64,000 nucleotides of DNA from Desulfotignum sp. (GCA_011390335.1 JAABSO010000016.1:1-64000), one strand, 5' to 3'. Shown: positions 44,565-53,822, numbered from the stretch's first letter. Numbers and translations are program-made. Notes: generated from the sequence alone by a model not told the origin.

Positions 44565-44612
44565 GCGAATTCGGTCAGGGTTCCACCTTTAAAATCTACC
44601 TGCCCCCCATCC
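44564..44612 (+). pseudogene. histidine-kinase C-terminal fragment
   Basis: Right after hicA the plus strand reads EFGQGSTFKIYLPP, the G2 box and final strand of a histidine-kinase ATPase domain. Nothing else of the kinase remains on this strand. Confidence 0.5.
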
Positions 44613-44617
44613 GTTGG

Positions 44618-44712
44618 TCAGTACATGTCCAGCACCGCTTCCATGACCGGGAAGTATGTTTCGTCGTTCTGCAGCAGTGTGATCTGATTGTTCGGAACAA
44701 AACGGATCCCGG
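44618..44712 (-). pseudogene. phospholipase D/cardiolipin synthase-like fragment
   Basis: A 30-codon minus-strand frame reads GIRFVPNNQITLLQNDETYF followed by PVMEAVLDMY, which resembles the conserved early segment of cardiolipin synthase-like PLD proteins (family pattern: FVP...VTLL.N...FFPAL). The catalytic HKD motifs are absent. Confidence 0.4.
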
Positions 44713-44903
44713 CCGTTCATTTGAGGCATGATGACGTCGGTGATGACCAGGCGGATCTCATGGCCATGGACCTCATAAATCTGCAGAGCTTCTTTTGCCG
44801 AACCGGCCGTCAGCACCATGTATCCAAGATCCGAAAGCATGCGCTTAACCAGTTTCTGCAGCTTGGCTTCATCCTCCACAACCAGAATGGTTTCGCCATG
44901 GTC
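44709..44903 (-). pseudogene. receiver-domain fragment of a hybrid kinase
   Basis: Reads GETILVVEDEAKLQKLVKRM, AGSAKEALQIYEVHGHEIRL and VITDVIMPQMNGRD, the first two thirds of a receiver domain including the phospho-acceptor Asp in ITDVIMP. An in-frame stop lies just upstream and similarity ends at NGRD, where PLD-like sequence begins in another frame. Confidence 0.6.
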
Positions 44904-44909
44904 ATCATA

Positions 44910-46397
44910 TTAAAGGACCTCCTTTCGCATGCGCTTGAGTAAATCCGCAACCGAGACTGTTGCGATCCCCGAATTGATATCCGACATGGCATAGGGAATG
45001 ACCAGTTCCTTATGATGAATGATGGACCCGCAGGAATAGACCACATTAGGCACATAGCCTTCCCGTTCTGTTTCATTCGGGGTTAAAAGCGGTTCATCCA
45101 GGCGGGCAATGATCCGGGACGGGTTCTCCAGATCCAGCAGGATGGCGCCGATGCAGTATTGGCGCATGGGCCCCACCCCGTGGGTCAGCACGATCCAGCC
45201 TTTATCGGTCTCCAGGGGCGACCCGCAATTGCCGATCTGGACAAATTCCCAGGGCTGTTCAGGTTCCTGGATCACCTGGGATGTCTGCCAGAAATGCAGG
45301 TTATCTGAAAACATGATATAGTTGTTTTCGCCTCCCTGGCGTGACAGCATGGCATATTGACCTTTGATTTTGCGGGGGAAAAGAGCCATGCCCTTATTTT
45401 GAGCTGCATCGCCGTTGAGTGTCCGGATTTTAAAATGAATGAAATCCTTTGTTGCGATCAACTGCGGTAAAATGGTTCTCCCGTTATAGGCCGTATAGGT
45501 GGCGTAATAGGTGCTCTCCTGGTTGTCATCGAAAAACTGCACAAAGCGGGCATCTTCAATCCCCCGACTTTCATTTCTTGAAACCGGGAAAATGACCCTT
45601 TCCGATATTCTGTGATCGGCATGAAAGTCCACTTCATAATTGGAATCTGCAAGCCAGGTCATATAACTGAAGGCTTTTTTCTGTTTGGCCGGAGAAAATT
45701 GCGGACTTGCGTTGAGGATGCGGATTTGTTCGATGAGTTCCTTAAAGGTGAATACTTCGGGCAGGCGGCCGAGAAGATAGGTGCTGATTTCATTGTTGGC
45801 CTTCATTTCATCGAGCTTTTGCTGGAAAACGGGTCGGTCGTAGACAGGATCTTTTTTTAAATCCGGGGTTTCCACAAACTCACTGACCGGATCAAATTGG
45901 AAGGTGTTGTGCCGGTTCAGGATGCCGCTTCTAAATACAATGGAGGATACATGACCTTCACCGGTGGCCCGCAGACTCATGACAAACCGGATACTGCCTT
46001 TTTCAAGGTGGCTCTGGTTCGGATGACGCACAATGGAAGGGTTGAAAAGCGCGGCAGATTCTATGGCATACTCTTTTGTAAAATAAGCGCCGATCAGTCC
46101 CTTTTGCACTTCATTCAGCAATACGCCCTTTGGCAAAAAATCCTTTACCCGGTTCAGGTGCCGTTCAAAAATATGATGGATGTCTTCGTGCCGGTCCGCA
46201 AAGTCCTTGCATATTTTTGCCATCAGATCTTTGGCAAAGGGATCGGGCAGAGCCATGATCCGGCCGATAATTCTGGATATGCGATTCGGGTCATTCGGAA
46301 TATGAGGCCGTGTAATGACCCGGGATGTATCCCCGGTGATCTTATTGGGTTTTCTTATCGTTTTCAATTGAACAGGATGTTTTGCCTTCATATGCAA
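44910..46397 (-). CDS. GH130-family protein (long form)
   Basis: A 495-residue five-bladed beta-propeller protein of glycoside hydrolase family 130, whose members phosphorolyse or hydrolyse beta-mannosides. An N-terminal extension of ~110 residues precedes the propeller (ALFNPSIVRHPNQ, SRGIEDARFVQFFDDNQES with the candidate catalytic Asp, YVPNVVYSCG). Whether it is a phosphorylase or hydrolase cannot be read. It is the last gene of the leftward GT4/GH130 cluster. Confidence 0.88.
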   Translation of the reverse strand: MHMKAKHPVQLKTIRKPNKITGDTSRVITRPHIPNDPNRISRIIGRIMALPDPFAKDLMAKICKDFADRHEDIHHIFERHLNRVKDFLPKGVLLNEVQKGLIGAYFTKEYAIESAALFNPSIVRHPNQSHLEKGSIRFVMSLRATGEGHVSSIVFRSGILNRHNTFQFDPVSEFVETPDLKKDPVYDRPVFQQKLDEMKANNEISTYLLGRLPEVFTFKELIEQIRILNASPQFSPAKQKKAFSYMTWLADSNYEVDFHADHRISERVIFPVSRNESRGIEDARFVQFFDDNQESTYYATYTAYNGRTILPQLIATKDFIHFKIRTLNGDAAQNKGMALFPRKIKGQYAMLSRQGGENNYIMFSDNLHFWQTSQVIQEPEQPWEFVQIGNCGSPLETDKGWIVLTHGVGPMRQYCIGAILLDLENPSRIIARLDEPLLTPNETEREGYVPNVVYSCGSIIHHKELVIPYAMSDINSGIATVSVADLLKRMRKEVL

Positions 46398-46460
46398 ATT
46401 TCCTTAGGTAACTGCAATTTTAAGAGCAGGGGTTATACCCGTTGCCCTTTGTGACAATTG

Positions 46461-47402
46461 TCACATGGCCGGCCGGGGAGAAGACAGACAAAGCGATACA
46501 AGGTCGTCAATCTTTGCCGTACCCGCACACATGACCGTATCCGCTCCCCCCCAGTAAATTTTCACAGAACCGTCCTCTTCCGGAACGGCTCCGCAGGTAA
46601 ACACCACATTGGGAACATAGCCGACCCTTTCCCAGGGGTCTTCCGGCTGAAGAATCCACTCATCACAAACCCCGATAAGGATTGCCGGATCATCCAGTTT
46701 ATGCAGTGCTGCGCCAAGCCGGTATACGGTCCCGGACATGGTTTTGAACACCCCGTGATAGATATTCAGCCAGCCTTTTTCGGTTTTTATGGGTGGCGCG
46801 CCTGGCCCGATTTTCATTTCATCCCAGTGATAGGCCAATGGTTTCATGATCACCCGGGAATCCCCCCAGTGAACCAGATCAAGAGAATAGGAAATCCAGA
46901 TGGACCAGGGGGATATTTCCGAATGGGGCCGATCAAAACGCACATACCGGCCCTTTATTTTTTCAGGAAAGATGACCACGTTGCGCAAATCCGCCTGGGT
47001 GATCAGGGCAATTCGTTCGACAGTTTTAAAATCCAGGGTCCTGGCCAGGGCAATACAGACGCCGTGACAAGAATAGGCACTGTAGGTGAGCAAAAATTCA
47101 TCTCCCACCGGATTGATCCGCAGGTCTTCTACGCCGAATGCTTCATACTCGGCAAAAATACCCGCTTTCGCCGGGATTAAAAAGGGTTCGGGACTGACGG
47201 TAAATGAAAACCCATCCATGCTGTCCGCCCGTCCGATGATGGAGCGTCCGTTATAAAGATGGGATCTGAACAGCATGATATACTGCCCCTGATATTTGAC
47301 CACGCCGGCATTATGAACCGTTGCCACCGGATAGGGGACATCCTCTTTTGTCAGGATGGGATTGTCTGCATAGCGCGTAATGATATCTTTTTGGGTATTC
47401 AT
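46461..47402 (-). CDS. GH130-family protein (short form)
   Basis: A 313-residue GH130 propeller (NPILTKEDVPYPVATVHNAG, FGVEDLRINPVGDEFLLTYS with the candidate catalytic Asp, RVGYVPNVVFTCGAVPEEDG). It lacks the N-terminal extension of its neighbour. The frame is open to 47639, but AAAGGG before the ATG at 47402 and the family start there favour the short form. It probably acts on manno-oligosaccharides made by the adjacent glycosyltransferases. Confidence 0.88.
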   Translation of the reverse strand: MNTQKDIITRYADNPILTKEDVPYPVATVHNAGVVKYQGQYIMLFRSHLYNGRSIIGRADSMDGFSFTVSPEPFLIPAKAGIFAEYEAFGVEDLRINPVGDEFLLTYSAYSCHGVCIALARTLDFKTVERIALITQADLRNVVIFPEKIKGRYVRFDRPHSEISPWSIWISYSLDLVHWGDSRVIMKPLAYHWDEMKIGPGAPPIKTEKGWLNIYHGVFKTMSGTVYRLGAALHKLDDPAILIGVCDEWILQPEDPWERVGYVPNVVFTCGAVPEEDGSVKIYWGGADTVMCAGTAKIDDLVSLCLSSPRPAM

Positions 47403-47421
47403 GACAAACCCTTTCTGTGTG

Positions 47422-48777
47422 TTAATTTCTGCCAAAATCATCTTCCAGCCGTTCAATATCATCTTCACCAAAATAATCGCCGGTCTGAACTTCCGTAAAT
47501 ACCAGATTTTCCATGCCGTCATTTTGAATCCTGTGAACGGATTTGCGCGGAATATCCACCGATTGTCCTGCCACAAGTTTTTTTTCCACACCGTCCAGGG
47601 TCCATATGCCCTGTCCGCTGACCACAAACCAGTGTTCATCTCTGTGCTGATGACGTTGGAGGCTCAAGCGTTTTCCCGGATAAACCACTATTTTTTTATT
47701 CTTAAAGGTATTTTCATCGGAAAGAATCTGATAAAATCCCCAGGGCCGGTGATCTTCACGGTTTGTCATTTCATGTATCTTTTCATACACCTGGATATAG
47801 TTTTCAACCATGTGATCAACCGTGAAATGATCCAAAACGGTTTTCCGGCAAAAAGCCCGGTCAATGCCGCTGATGCGGTCAACTGCAAGGACCGCCTCCT
47901 GGGTGCCGGAAACCAGGAACCCGTTCTCCCGGTTTTTGATCAGTTCGGGCATGCTGCCCCGGTTGACGGCAATCACCGGGGTGCCGCAGGCCATGGATTC
48001 AATGACACTCAGGCCGAAGGGTTCGTCAAAATTGATAGGATGCAGCAAAGCTGCGGCCTTGCCCAGAATCTCATTTCTTTTTTCCGGCCCGATGCTTCCC
48101 AGATAGGTTACCTGGTCGTCATCGATAGCAGGCCTGATATGTGCATTAAAATAGGCCTCATCCTGTATGATGCCGGCCATGATAAGTTTTCTGCCCGAAT
48201 CCCGGGCAATCTCGATGGCCTCTTTGGCACCCTTATCCGGGTGGAACCGGCCCAAAAATAAAAGAAAATCTTCAGGATTGGGCTGAAAATCAAATTCTGT
48301 CAGGTCAATGCCGTGATGGATGGTCCTGATATAGTCGAGATCCGGGTTTCGGTCAGCCTCGCTGATGGACACATAAAAGGTTTTTTTATTGTATTTTCTG
48401 AACACCGGCAGAATTTTTGGTGATGAAAATCCGTGGATCGTGGTGACCACCGGGGTGTGGGTCAGTCTTGTATAGGTTAAGGGCAGAAAATCAAAATGGT
48501 TGTGAATGATGTCGAATTCTTCGGCATGATCAAACAGTTCGGAAATATGAAGGCACTCAGACACCTTTGGAATGATGGTGTGATCTTCTTCATATCCTTT
48601 CGCACAAACCGCATGCAGGGTGGCCTGGGTCAAAGAATCTTTTGTGGCAAACAGGGTTACATCGTGGCCCAGCGCAACCAGGCCTTCCGTTAAAAGGGAG
48701 GCCACTTTTTCCCAGGGGCCATAGTGTACCGGCGGAGTCCGCCAGGCAATGGGTGACAGTATGGCAATACGCATCAT
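47422..48777 (-). CDS. GT4 glycosyltransferase fused to phosphomannose-isomerase-type cupin
   Basis: A 451-residue protein. Residues 1-335 are a GT-B family 4 transferase (ILSPIAWRTPPVHYGPWE, FLGRFHPDKGAKEAI, FDEPFGLSVIESMACGTPVI). Residues 340-451 are a type II mannose-6-phosphate isomerase cupin (RPWGFYQIL, LSLQRHQHRDEHWFVVSGQG, VDIPRKSVHRI). The fusion suggests mannose as the sugar. It lies between the second GT4 gene and the GH130 genes. Confidence 0.9.
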   Translation of the reverse strand: MMRIAILSPIAWRTPPVHYGPWEKVASLLTEGLVALGHDVTLFATKDSLTQATLHAVCAKGYEEDHTIIPKVSECLHISELFDHAEEFDIIHNHFDFLPLTYTRLTHTPVVTTIHGFSSPKILPVFRKYNKKTFYVSISEADRNPDLDYIRTIHHGIDLTEFDFQPNPEDFLLFLGRFHPDKGAKEAIEIARDSGRKLIMAGIIQDEAYFNAHIRPAIDDDQVTYLGSIGPEKRNEILGKAAALLHPINFDEPFGLSVIESMACGTPVIAVNRGSMPELIKNRENGFLVSGTQEAVLAVDRISGIDRAFCRKTVLDHFTVDHMVENYIQVYEKIHEMTNREDHRPWGFYQILSDENTFKNKKIVVYPGKRLSLQRHQHRDEHWFVVSGQGIWTLDGVEKKLVAGQSVDIPRKSVHRIQNDGMENLVFTEVQTGDYFGEDDIERLEDDFGRN

Positions 48778-48806
48778 CTTTCCTTTATGTAAAACGTTTT
48801 ATATGT

Positions 48807-48915
48807 AAGTTTTAAGTGTTAAGTTTTAAGTGTTAAGTTTTAAGCTAACAGCTAACAGCTAACAGCTAACGGCTAACAGCTAACGGCTAACAGCTAACCG
48901 CTAACCGCTAACAGC
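48807..48915. repeat. 14-base and 7-base tandem repeats at the 3' end of the GT4 gene
   Basis: Two and a half copies of AAGTTTTAAGTGTT (48807-48844) run directly into ten copies of the heptamer GCTAACA/G/C (48844-48913). The stop codon and last codons of the 48901-51225 gene lie inside the heptamer array, so changes in copy number would alter its C-terminus. Confidence 0.8.
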
Positions 48916-51225
48916 TTTTTCTGGTGACCGGGATAAGGGCGGTTGGTTGAGTATTTCATCGGCATAGAGCTTCTGCAGGGTCAGCAAAGACAAAAGCCAT
49001 GCCAGCGTAGACTCAGCGCCCTGATTCTGGTTGATGCCGTCTACCATGAGCCCGTCCCGGCAACCGCCGGTTTTGGGGTCATACAGGGGCATATTCAGAT
49101 CATTGTGCCCGAGAAACCAGTTAAAACTCATGACACTGTTTTCAAACCACTGCCGGTCCCGGGTAATATTATAGGCTTCCACGCAGGCCTCAACCATGGC
49201 TTTGGCTTCAATGGGCTGCTGATCGAACCGGGCTATTTTCCCTTGTTTTTGATACCAGCCGTTGCTGCCGACGGGTGCAAAATGATGATCATCCGTCTGG
49301 ATGGCCAAAAGCCATTTCAAAGAGCGAAGCCCCATATCCACCATATCGCTGCGCTGCATCCTGTTTCCGGACAGGATCAGGGCCTGGGGCAGTTTGGCAT
49401 TGGCATAATTTAAGGCATCTTCAAGCCAGGGCCACTCCTTTGTCCCATTATCTTTAAACTGGACGAACAGCCGGTCCGCCAGAATATCCCTGATTCTTCT
49501 GGCATCGCTGTCCCCGCAAAATTTGCCGAAGTAGGCATCCAGACCGATGAGTGTGAAAGCCATGGCCCGGGGGGAAAAAAAATGCTCCGCAACCCCCAGC
49601 GCCCTTTTGAACAAAACAGTGCTCACGGCCAGGTGGCTGGGATTCTCCAGATATGCCACAGCCTTTCCCAGGCACCAGAGCGCCCGGCCATGGGAATCTT
49701 CCGATCCTATCTCTTCCATCCACTGCCGGGAATAGTCCATAAAATTGCGGAACCGGCCGCTTTTTGCATCAAAGGCGTATAAAAGGAACCCAAGATACTG
49801 ACCGGCCAGGGCATCCAGCCCGAATCCGTTGACCGGCAGGAATCTTTGCCCCAGGACAGCCACCAGCAGGGCCCTTGCATTATCATCGGTGCAGTATCCA
49901 TGGGCCCTGTCCGGGATGGTATGGTTGGCATGCTGGAGGATACCGGTGTCATCGGTCAGGGCTTTGAGATGATCCAGCTTTATTTCGGGCAGATCAAAAC
50001 AGGTGATAGCCTCAATGTCTTTAATATAGGAATACCTGGGCCGCGGGTGGCGGATGCGGTTTTGACGGACCTCTCTGAAAACTTCCAGATAGCGTTGGGA
50101 TACCTCTTTCCACAAGGCTTTGCGCGTAAAGGTATAGGCTTTTTTGCGCATGGCGTGGCGTTGGCCGTCATTGTCCAGAAGGGCATTGATCTGTTCTGCC
50201 AGGGCTTTTGGATTTTTAAAGGGAACGATTTTTCCCCGGCCTTCAGCCAGCATTTCAACGGCATACCAATACGGGGTTGAAATAATGGCCTTGCCGGTTC
50301 CCATGGCATAGGCCAGGGTCCCGGAGGTAATCTGGGCCTCTTCAGGATATGGGGAGATATAGAGATCGGCAATGCCGAGGAATTCACCCAGTTCCCGCAA
50401 GGCCACAAAACTGTTTTGAAAAATGACATGCCGGTTGATACCCAGTTTGTGAACCATCTGCTGGAGCATGATCCGGTAGGCCTCCCCTTGAGATTTCAAG
50501 ACATGGGGATGGGTGCGGCCAAGAATGATATAGACCACGTCCGGATGTTTTTCCAAGACTGCGGGAAGGGCCTGCAAAACAGTTTCAATTCCTTTGTTCG
50601 GGGACAAAAGGCCAAAGGTGAGCAATACCTTTTTGCCTTCTACCTCGAATTTGTCTTTGTTAAAACTGGAATCGATAAAGGGCATGTCCGGTATCCCGTG
50701 ATGGATAAAGGCGATTTTTTCACGGGGGACCCCGTAGATATCTTTTAAAAAGTCTTCGGCCTTATGGCTCATGACCACGAGTTTGTCCGACAGATCACTT
50801 AATTTGCACATGATATCCCGGTACTCGGGAGCAGGGTCTTTTAAAACCGTATGCAACGTTGTCACCACAGGCATGTGAAGGTCACCCAGCAGTTTGAGCA
50901 GATGGCTGCCGGCAGAACCGCCGAATATACCGAATTCATGCTGGAGGCAGACAATGTTGGCCCCGCTGATATTTAAAAACTGGGATGCAACGCCGTAATC
51001 GGCCAATATGTTCTGGTTGATTTCAAAGCGGACTTTTTCAGGGTAACGATATCCTTTTAATGTGTCATTCATTGCAACCGTCCAGCAATCCATATCCGAA
51101 GATATTGCAGACAATCCTTCCACCAGATCTTTGGTAAAGGTTGCAATGCCGCATTGCCGGGGGCTATAATTGCCGATGACGGCAATTGATTTAACATCCT
51201 TATCATGTTTGAGTATCGTTGGCAT
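48901..51225 (-). CDS. GT4 glycosyltransferase with C-terminal alpha/alpha-barrel domain
   Basis: A 774-residue protein. Residues 1-400 are a GT-B family 4 transferase (VIGNYSPRQCGIATFTKDLV, LTFGLLSPNKGIETVLQALP, ISPYPEEAQITSGTLAYAMG). Residues ~420-760 look like a helical glycosidase-like barrel (RAHGYCTDDNARALLVAVLG, YANAKLPQALILSGNRMQRS, NQNQGAESTLAWLLSL). This pairing is typical of the GT4/GH130 clusters. It is first in the cluster, with its ATG at 51225. Confidence 0.88.
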   Translation of the reverse strand: MPTILKHDKDVKSIAVIGNYSPRQCGIATFTKDLVEGLSAISSDMDCWTVAMNDTLKGYRYPEKVRFEINQNILADYGVASQFLNISGANIVCLQHEFGIFGGSAGSHLLKLLGDLHMPVVTTLHTVLKDPAPEYRDIMCKLSDLSDKLVVMSHKAEDFLKDIYGVPREKIAFIHHGIPDMPFIDSSFNKDKFEVEGKKVLLTFGLLSPNKGIETVLQALPAVLEKHPDVVYIILGRTHPHVLKSQGEAYRIMLQQMVHKLGINRHVIFQNSFVALRELGEFLGIADLYISPYPEEAQITSGTLAYAMGTGKAIISTPYWYAVEMLAEGRGKIVPFKNPKALAEQINALLDNDGQRHAMRKKAYTFTRKALWKEVSQRYLEVFREVRQNRIRHPRPRYSYIKDIEAITCFDLPEIKLDHLKALTDDTGILQHANHTIPDRAHGYCTDDNARALLVAVLGQRFLPVNGFGLDALAGQYLGFLLYAFDAKSGRFRNFMDYSRQWMEEIGSEDSHGRALWCLGKAVAYLENPSHLAVSTVLFKRALGVAEHFFSPRAMAFTLIGLDAYFGKFCGDSDARRIRDILADRLFVQFKDNGTKEWPWLEDALNYANAKLPQALILSGNRMQRSDMVDMGLRSLKWLLAIQTDDHHFAPVGSNGWYQKQGKIARFDQQPIEAKAMVEACVEAYNITRDRQWFENSVMSFNWFLGHNDLNMPLYDPKTGGCRDGLMVDGINQNQGAESTLAWLLSLLTLQKLYADEILNQPPLSRSPEKAVSG

Positions 51226-51387
51226 AGGCGCCTCTTTGTTTTATTGGACCCAATTTTCTTTTTCCCTGGGTCTGCTTCCGGTGCCTTGAGAAACCTCAGA
51301 GATGCCGGCCTTTAAGACAGGGCTTGTCAATAAATATATCGCTTAAAACCCAAGGCATAGGTAAAGGAGCAGAACGTATCCGGAAAT

Positions 51388-51747
51388 TCAGGATAAATTA
51401 ACAATATTTTCATTATAAGGGACTCCTTTGGCCCTGATGGCTTCAACAGCCTCCATCCCCTGGGGATGGGAAATTGTATAGATACGGATATTCAAGGGTT
51501 CCTGCAAAAGCGGTTTGATTCCCAGAAGAACCCCGAATCGGCAGGACCGGATATGGTGGTCCAGATTTTCCCGGGTTTCCCATTCTTCAAGCAGGCAGAA
51601 ATGGTTTTTGTCATGGATATCGCAAAAAATATTGTAGTTTTTGCAACCCTTTTCTTTACCCACGGGTTCGATCAGCGAAAGAAGGGTCTGCGTGACCTCC
51701 AGATGTTTATCCGCAAGAGCATTCATGGTAATTCTGACAACAATCAT
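51388..51747 (-). CDS. ABM-domain protein under a sigma54-like promoter
   Basis: A 119-residue protein with an ABM-like dimeric alpha-beta barrel domain (MIVVRITMNALADKHLEVTQ, HFCLLEEWETRENLDHHIRS). A GTG three codons upstream is possible, but AAAGGTG fits the ATG at 51747. A near-perfect sigma54 site lies 115 bases upstream. It precedes the carbohydrate cluster on the same strand. Function is unknown. Confidence 0.75.
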   Translation of the reverse strand: MIVVRITMNALADKHLEVTQTLLSLIEPVGKEKGCKNYNIFCDIHDKNHFCLLEEWETRENLDHHIRSCRFGVLLGIKPLLQEPLNIRIYTISHPQGMEAVEAIRAKGVPYNENIVNLS

Positions 51748-51861
51748 AACGATCACCTTTTTTTATCTATGCCTGGCGGCCTGGCGGTTTGAATGGTTCC
51801 GGTAGTTCGATCCTGAGCTGTTTTTGCGGCCCTGCCGGTAATGATTCCATAATGAATTAAC

Positions 51862-51877
51862 AGCAAGCTTCATGCCA
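51862..51877 (-). promoter_or_regulatory. sigma54 (RpoN) promoter
   Basis: TGGCATGAAGCTTGCT on the minus strand matches the consensus TGGCAY-N5-TTGCW, with GG and GC ten bases apart. It lies between the downstream sigma54 activator gene and the ABM gene, so it can drive the ABM gene and perhaps the GT4/GH130 genes. Confidence 0.7.
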
Positions 51878-52009
51878 TGCTTGACTTTGTTTTCCAGGGC
51901 TGTCCATCCGGTGCTCTGCCGCAGGAATCCGTCTTTACAAAGAGAAAGGAAAAAGGTGAGAAAAATCAGGGAGAATGGTCAAATAAAACCAAAGACCATA
52001 TGTGACCCT

Positions 52010-53701
52010 TCAGGGTTTTGAAATATCAAGCTTCCGCATCCGGGCGCGCAGGGTGCTGCGGTTAAGCCCGAGAATCTGGGCTGCACTGTTTTCCCCGCTG
52101 ACTTTCCAGTTTGTCTGTTCCAGAACCTGGACAATATAGTCGTGCGCCACTTGTTCCAGGGTTTTTGCCTCCACTTGATCCAATGTTTTTGCTTTCACTG
52201 TCTTATGGGTGTTGGTTAAACTGGCCACCGGCTTGTTAAAATCATCCACCATGCGCAGTTTCGGGCCTGACGAAATGATGACGGCACGCTCCAGAATATT
52301 TTCCAGTTCCCGGACATTTCCCGGCCAGTGATAATGCAGAAGATCGTCCATCATGAGTTTGGGAACAATGGGATTATCTTTGCCCAGCCGTCTGGCTATC
52401 TTTTTGACATAAAAAGCAACCAGGAGCGGGATATCCTCTCTGCGTTCCCGAAGGGGCGGCATGGTAATGGGAAAAACATTCAACCGGTACCAGAGATCTT
52501 CCCGGAAGTTGCCTTTCTTTACTTCTTTTTCAAGGTTTCTATTGGTGGCGGCAATGATCCTGACGTCCACCTTGATGGTATGGGGGCTGCCCAGGCGTTC
52601 AAACTCACCGTCCTGGATTACGCGCAGCAGTTTGGCCTGCAATTCCAGGGGCAGTTCTCCGATTTCATCCAGAAAAAGCGTGGCCCCGTTTGCAGCCTCA
52701 AACCGTCCCATTTGTCTGGCACTGGAACCGGTAAAAGCCCCTTTTTCATGACCGAACAGTTCGTTTTCAATCAGGTTTGCCGGCAATGCTGCGCAGTTAA
52801 TTTTTACCAGGGCCCTTTTTTTGCGCGGGCTGCCGTGATGAACAGCCCTGGCAATAAGTTCCTTTCCGGTTCCGGTTTCACCCAGAACCAGTACCGTGGT
52901 ATCGGTGGCGGCAATCTGTTCAACTTTATAGAGCACATATTCGAGTGCATTGCTTTTACCGATAATATTTTCATGGTTATGTTCCAGCTTGATCTCTTCC
53001 GTCAGATACGCTTTTTCCCCTTCCAGCTGCTTTTCCAGCTGTTTTACTTCCACCAGGGCTTCTTGTGCTATTTCCTTTTCTTTTTGCGCCGCCTGTCTGG
53101 CCAGGGCGAGTTCAGATGTACGGGCTTCAACAATGTCTTCAAGATTGCGTTTATAATATTCTCGCTCGGTCACATCTTCTATGGCCAGAAGAATCAGCTG
53201 GGCATCGTTTGATTTCAGGTAGATTTTTCTTGCATTCAAATGCATGATCCTGGGGCCGATATTTTCAAAAGAATGGGCCACCTCAAAATCATTGAATACA
53301 AAATTTTGCGGCAGAATCTCTTCCAGCAATTGTCTGAGTTTGGGGATATCCCATTGCCCGTTGCCAAGGTCATAGATCAATGCACCTTCCGTGTTTTCCG
53401 GGGTGACGCAGAAGTGCTTGTAAAAAGAGGGGTTGGCGCCGACCACTTTAAGGCTGGTATCCAGAACCAGGAGGGGCTCACGCACCGATCCCAGCACATC
53501 GTCAAACAGGTTTAAAAAAGCTTCCTGGTCCTTCTCCATCTGTTTGCGCTCAGCAATGTCAATGATCACGGTCCTGTATTGTTCCGGTTTCCAGCTGTGA
53601 TGTGAAAACATGATGCTTTCCAGCTGCACATCCACAAAAGTTCCATCTGAACTGGTCATGTGCAGTTCATTGTATTTTTCTTCGACTGTTTTATTTTCCA
53701 T
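52010..53701 (-). CDS. PAS-sigma54 activator, chimeric copy
   Basis: A 563-residue bacterial enhancer-binding protein: partial PAS (~15-50), second PAS (~58-175), coiled coil (~180-225), AAA+ core (Walker A GETGTGKE, GAFTGS loop, Walker B LFLDEIGELP, R-finger region LREREDIP-like) and a Fis-type HTH (NSAAQILGLNRSTLRARMRK). It remodels sigma54 polymerase. The GAFTGA motif ends in Ser. The first residues copy the start of the PAS-LuxR gene, then join the kinase PAS (see findings). AAAGG precedes the ATG at 53701. Confidence 0.9.
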   Translation of the reverse strand: MENKTVEEKYNELHMTSSDGTFVDVQLESIMFSHHSWKPEQYRTVIIDIAERKQMEKDQEAFLNLFDDVLGSVREPLLVLDTSLKVVGANPSFYKHFCVTPENTEGALIYDLGNGQWDIPKLRQLLEEILPQNFVFNDFEVAHSFENIGPRIMHLNARKIYLKSNDAQLILLAIEDVTEREYYKRNLEDIVEARTSELALARQAAQKEKEIAQEALVEVKQLEKQLEGEKAYLTEEIKLEHNHENIIGKSNALEYVLYKVEQIAATDTTVLVLGETGTGKELIARAVHHGSPRKKRALVKINCAALPANLIENELFGHEKGAFTGSSARQMGRFEAANGATLFLDEIGELPLELQAKLLRVIQDGEFERLGSPHTIKVDVRIIAATNRNLEKEVKKGNFREDLWYRLNVFPITMPPLRERREDIPLLVAFYVKKIARRLGKDNPIVPKLMMDDLLHYHWPGNVRELENILERAVIISSGPKLRMVDDFNKPVASLTNTHKTVKAKTLDQVEAKTLEQVAHDYIVQVLEQTNWKVSGENSAAQILGLNRSTLRARMRKLDISKP

Positions 53702-53822
53702 TTTGGATGATCCTTTCAATGGTGACGATCCCGTTGACCATATCCCTTTCATCCCTCAGCGCCAGAACCATCAAACAAACCTTCAGAATGATACCTGACC
53801 GGGTCACCCGAAAGGTTTCTCA
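53691..53822 (-). pseudogene. 3' remnant of a CheB-CheR-PAS gene
   Basis: Reads ETFRVTRSGIILKVCLMVLA then RDMVNGIVTIERIIQNGK and stops at 53691, inside the start of the chimeric activator. It matches the C-terminus of the 58943-61870 product (ETFRITRSGNVLKVWVMVLA, VTIERIIQDAE). Only the last ~43 codons remain. Confidence 0.75.

Noticed and set aside
48844..48913. Heptamer array as a possible CRISPR or origin iteron
   Set aside because: The units are 7 bases with no spacers, no cas or replication genes are nearby, and the array overlaps a gene end; it is a simple tandem repeat.
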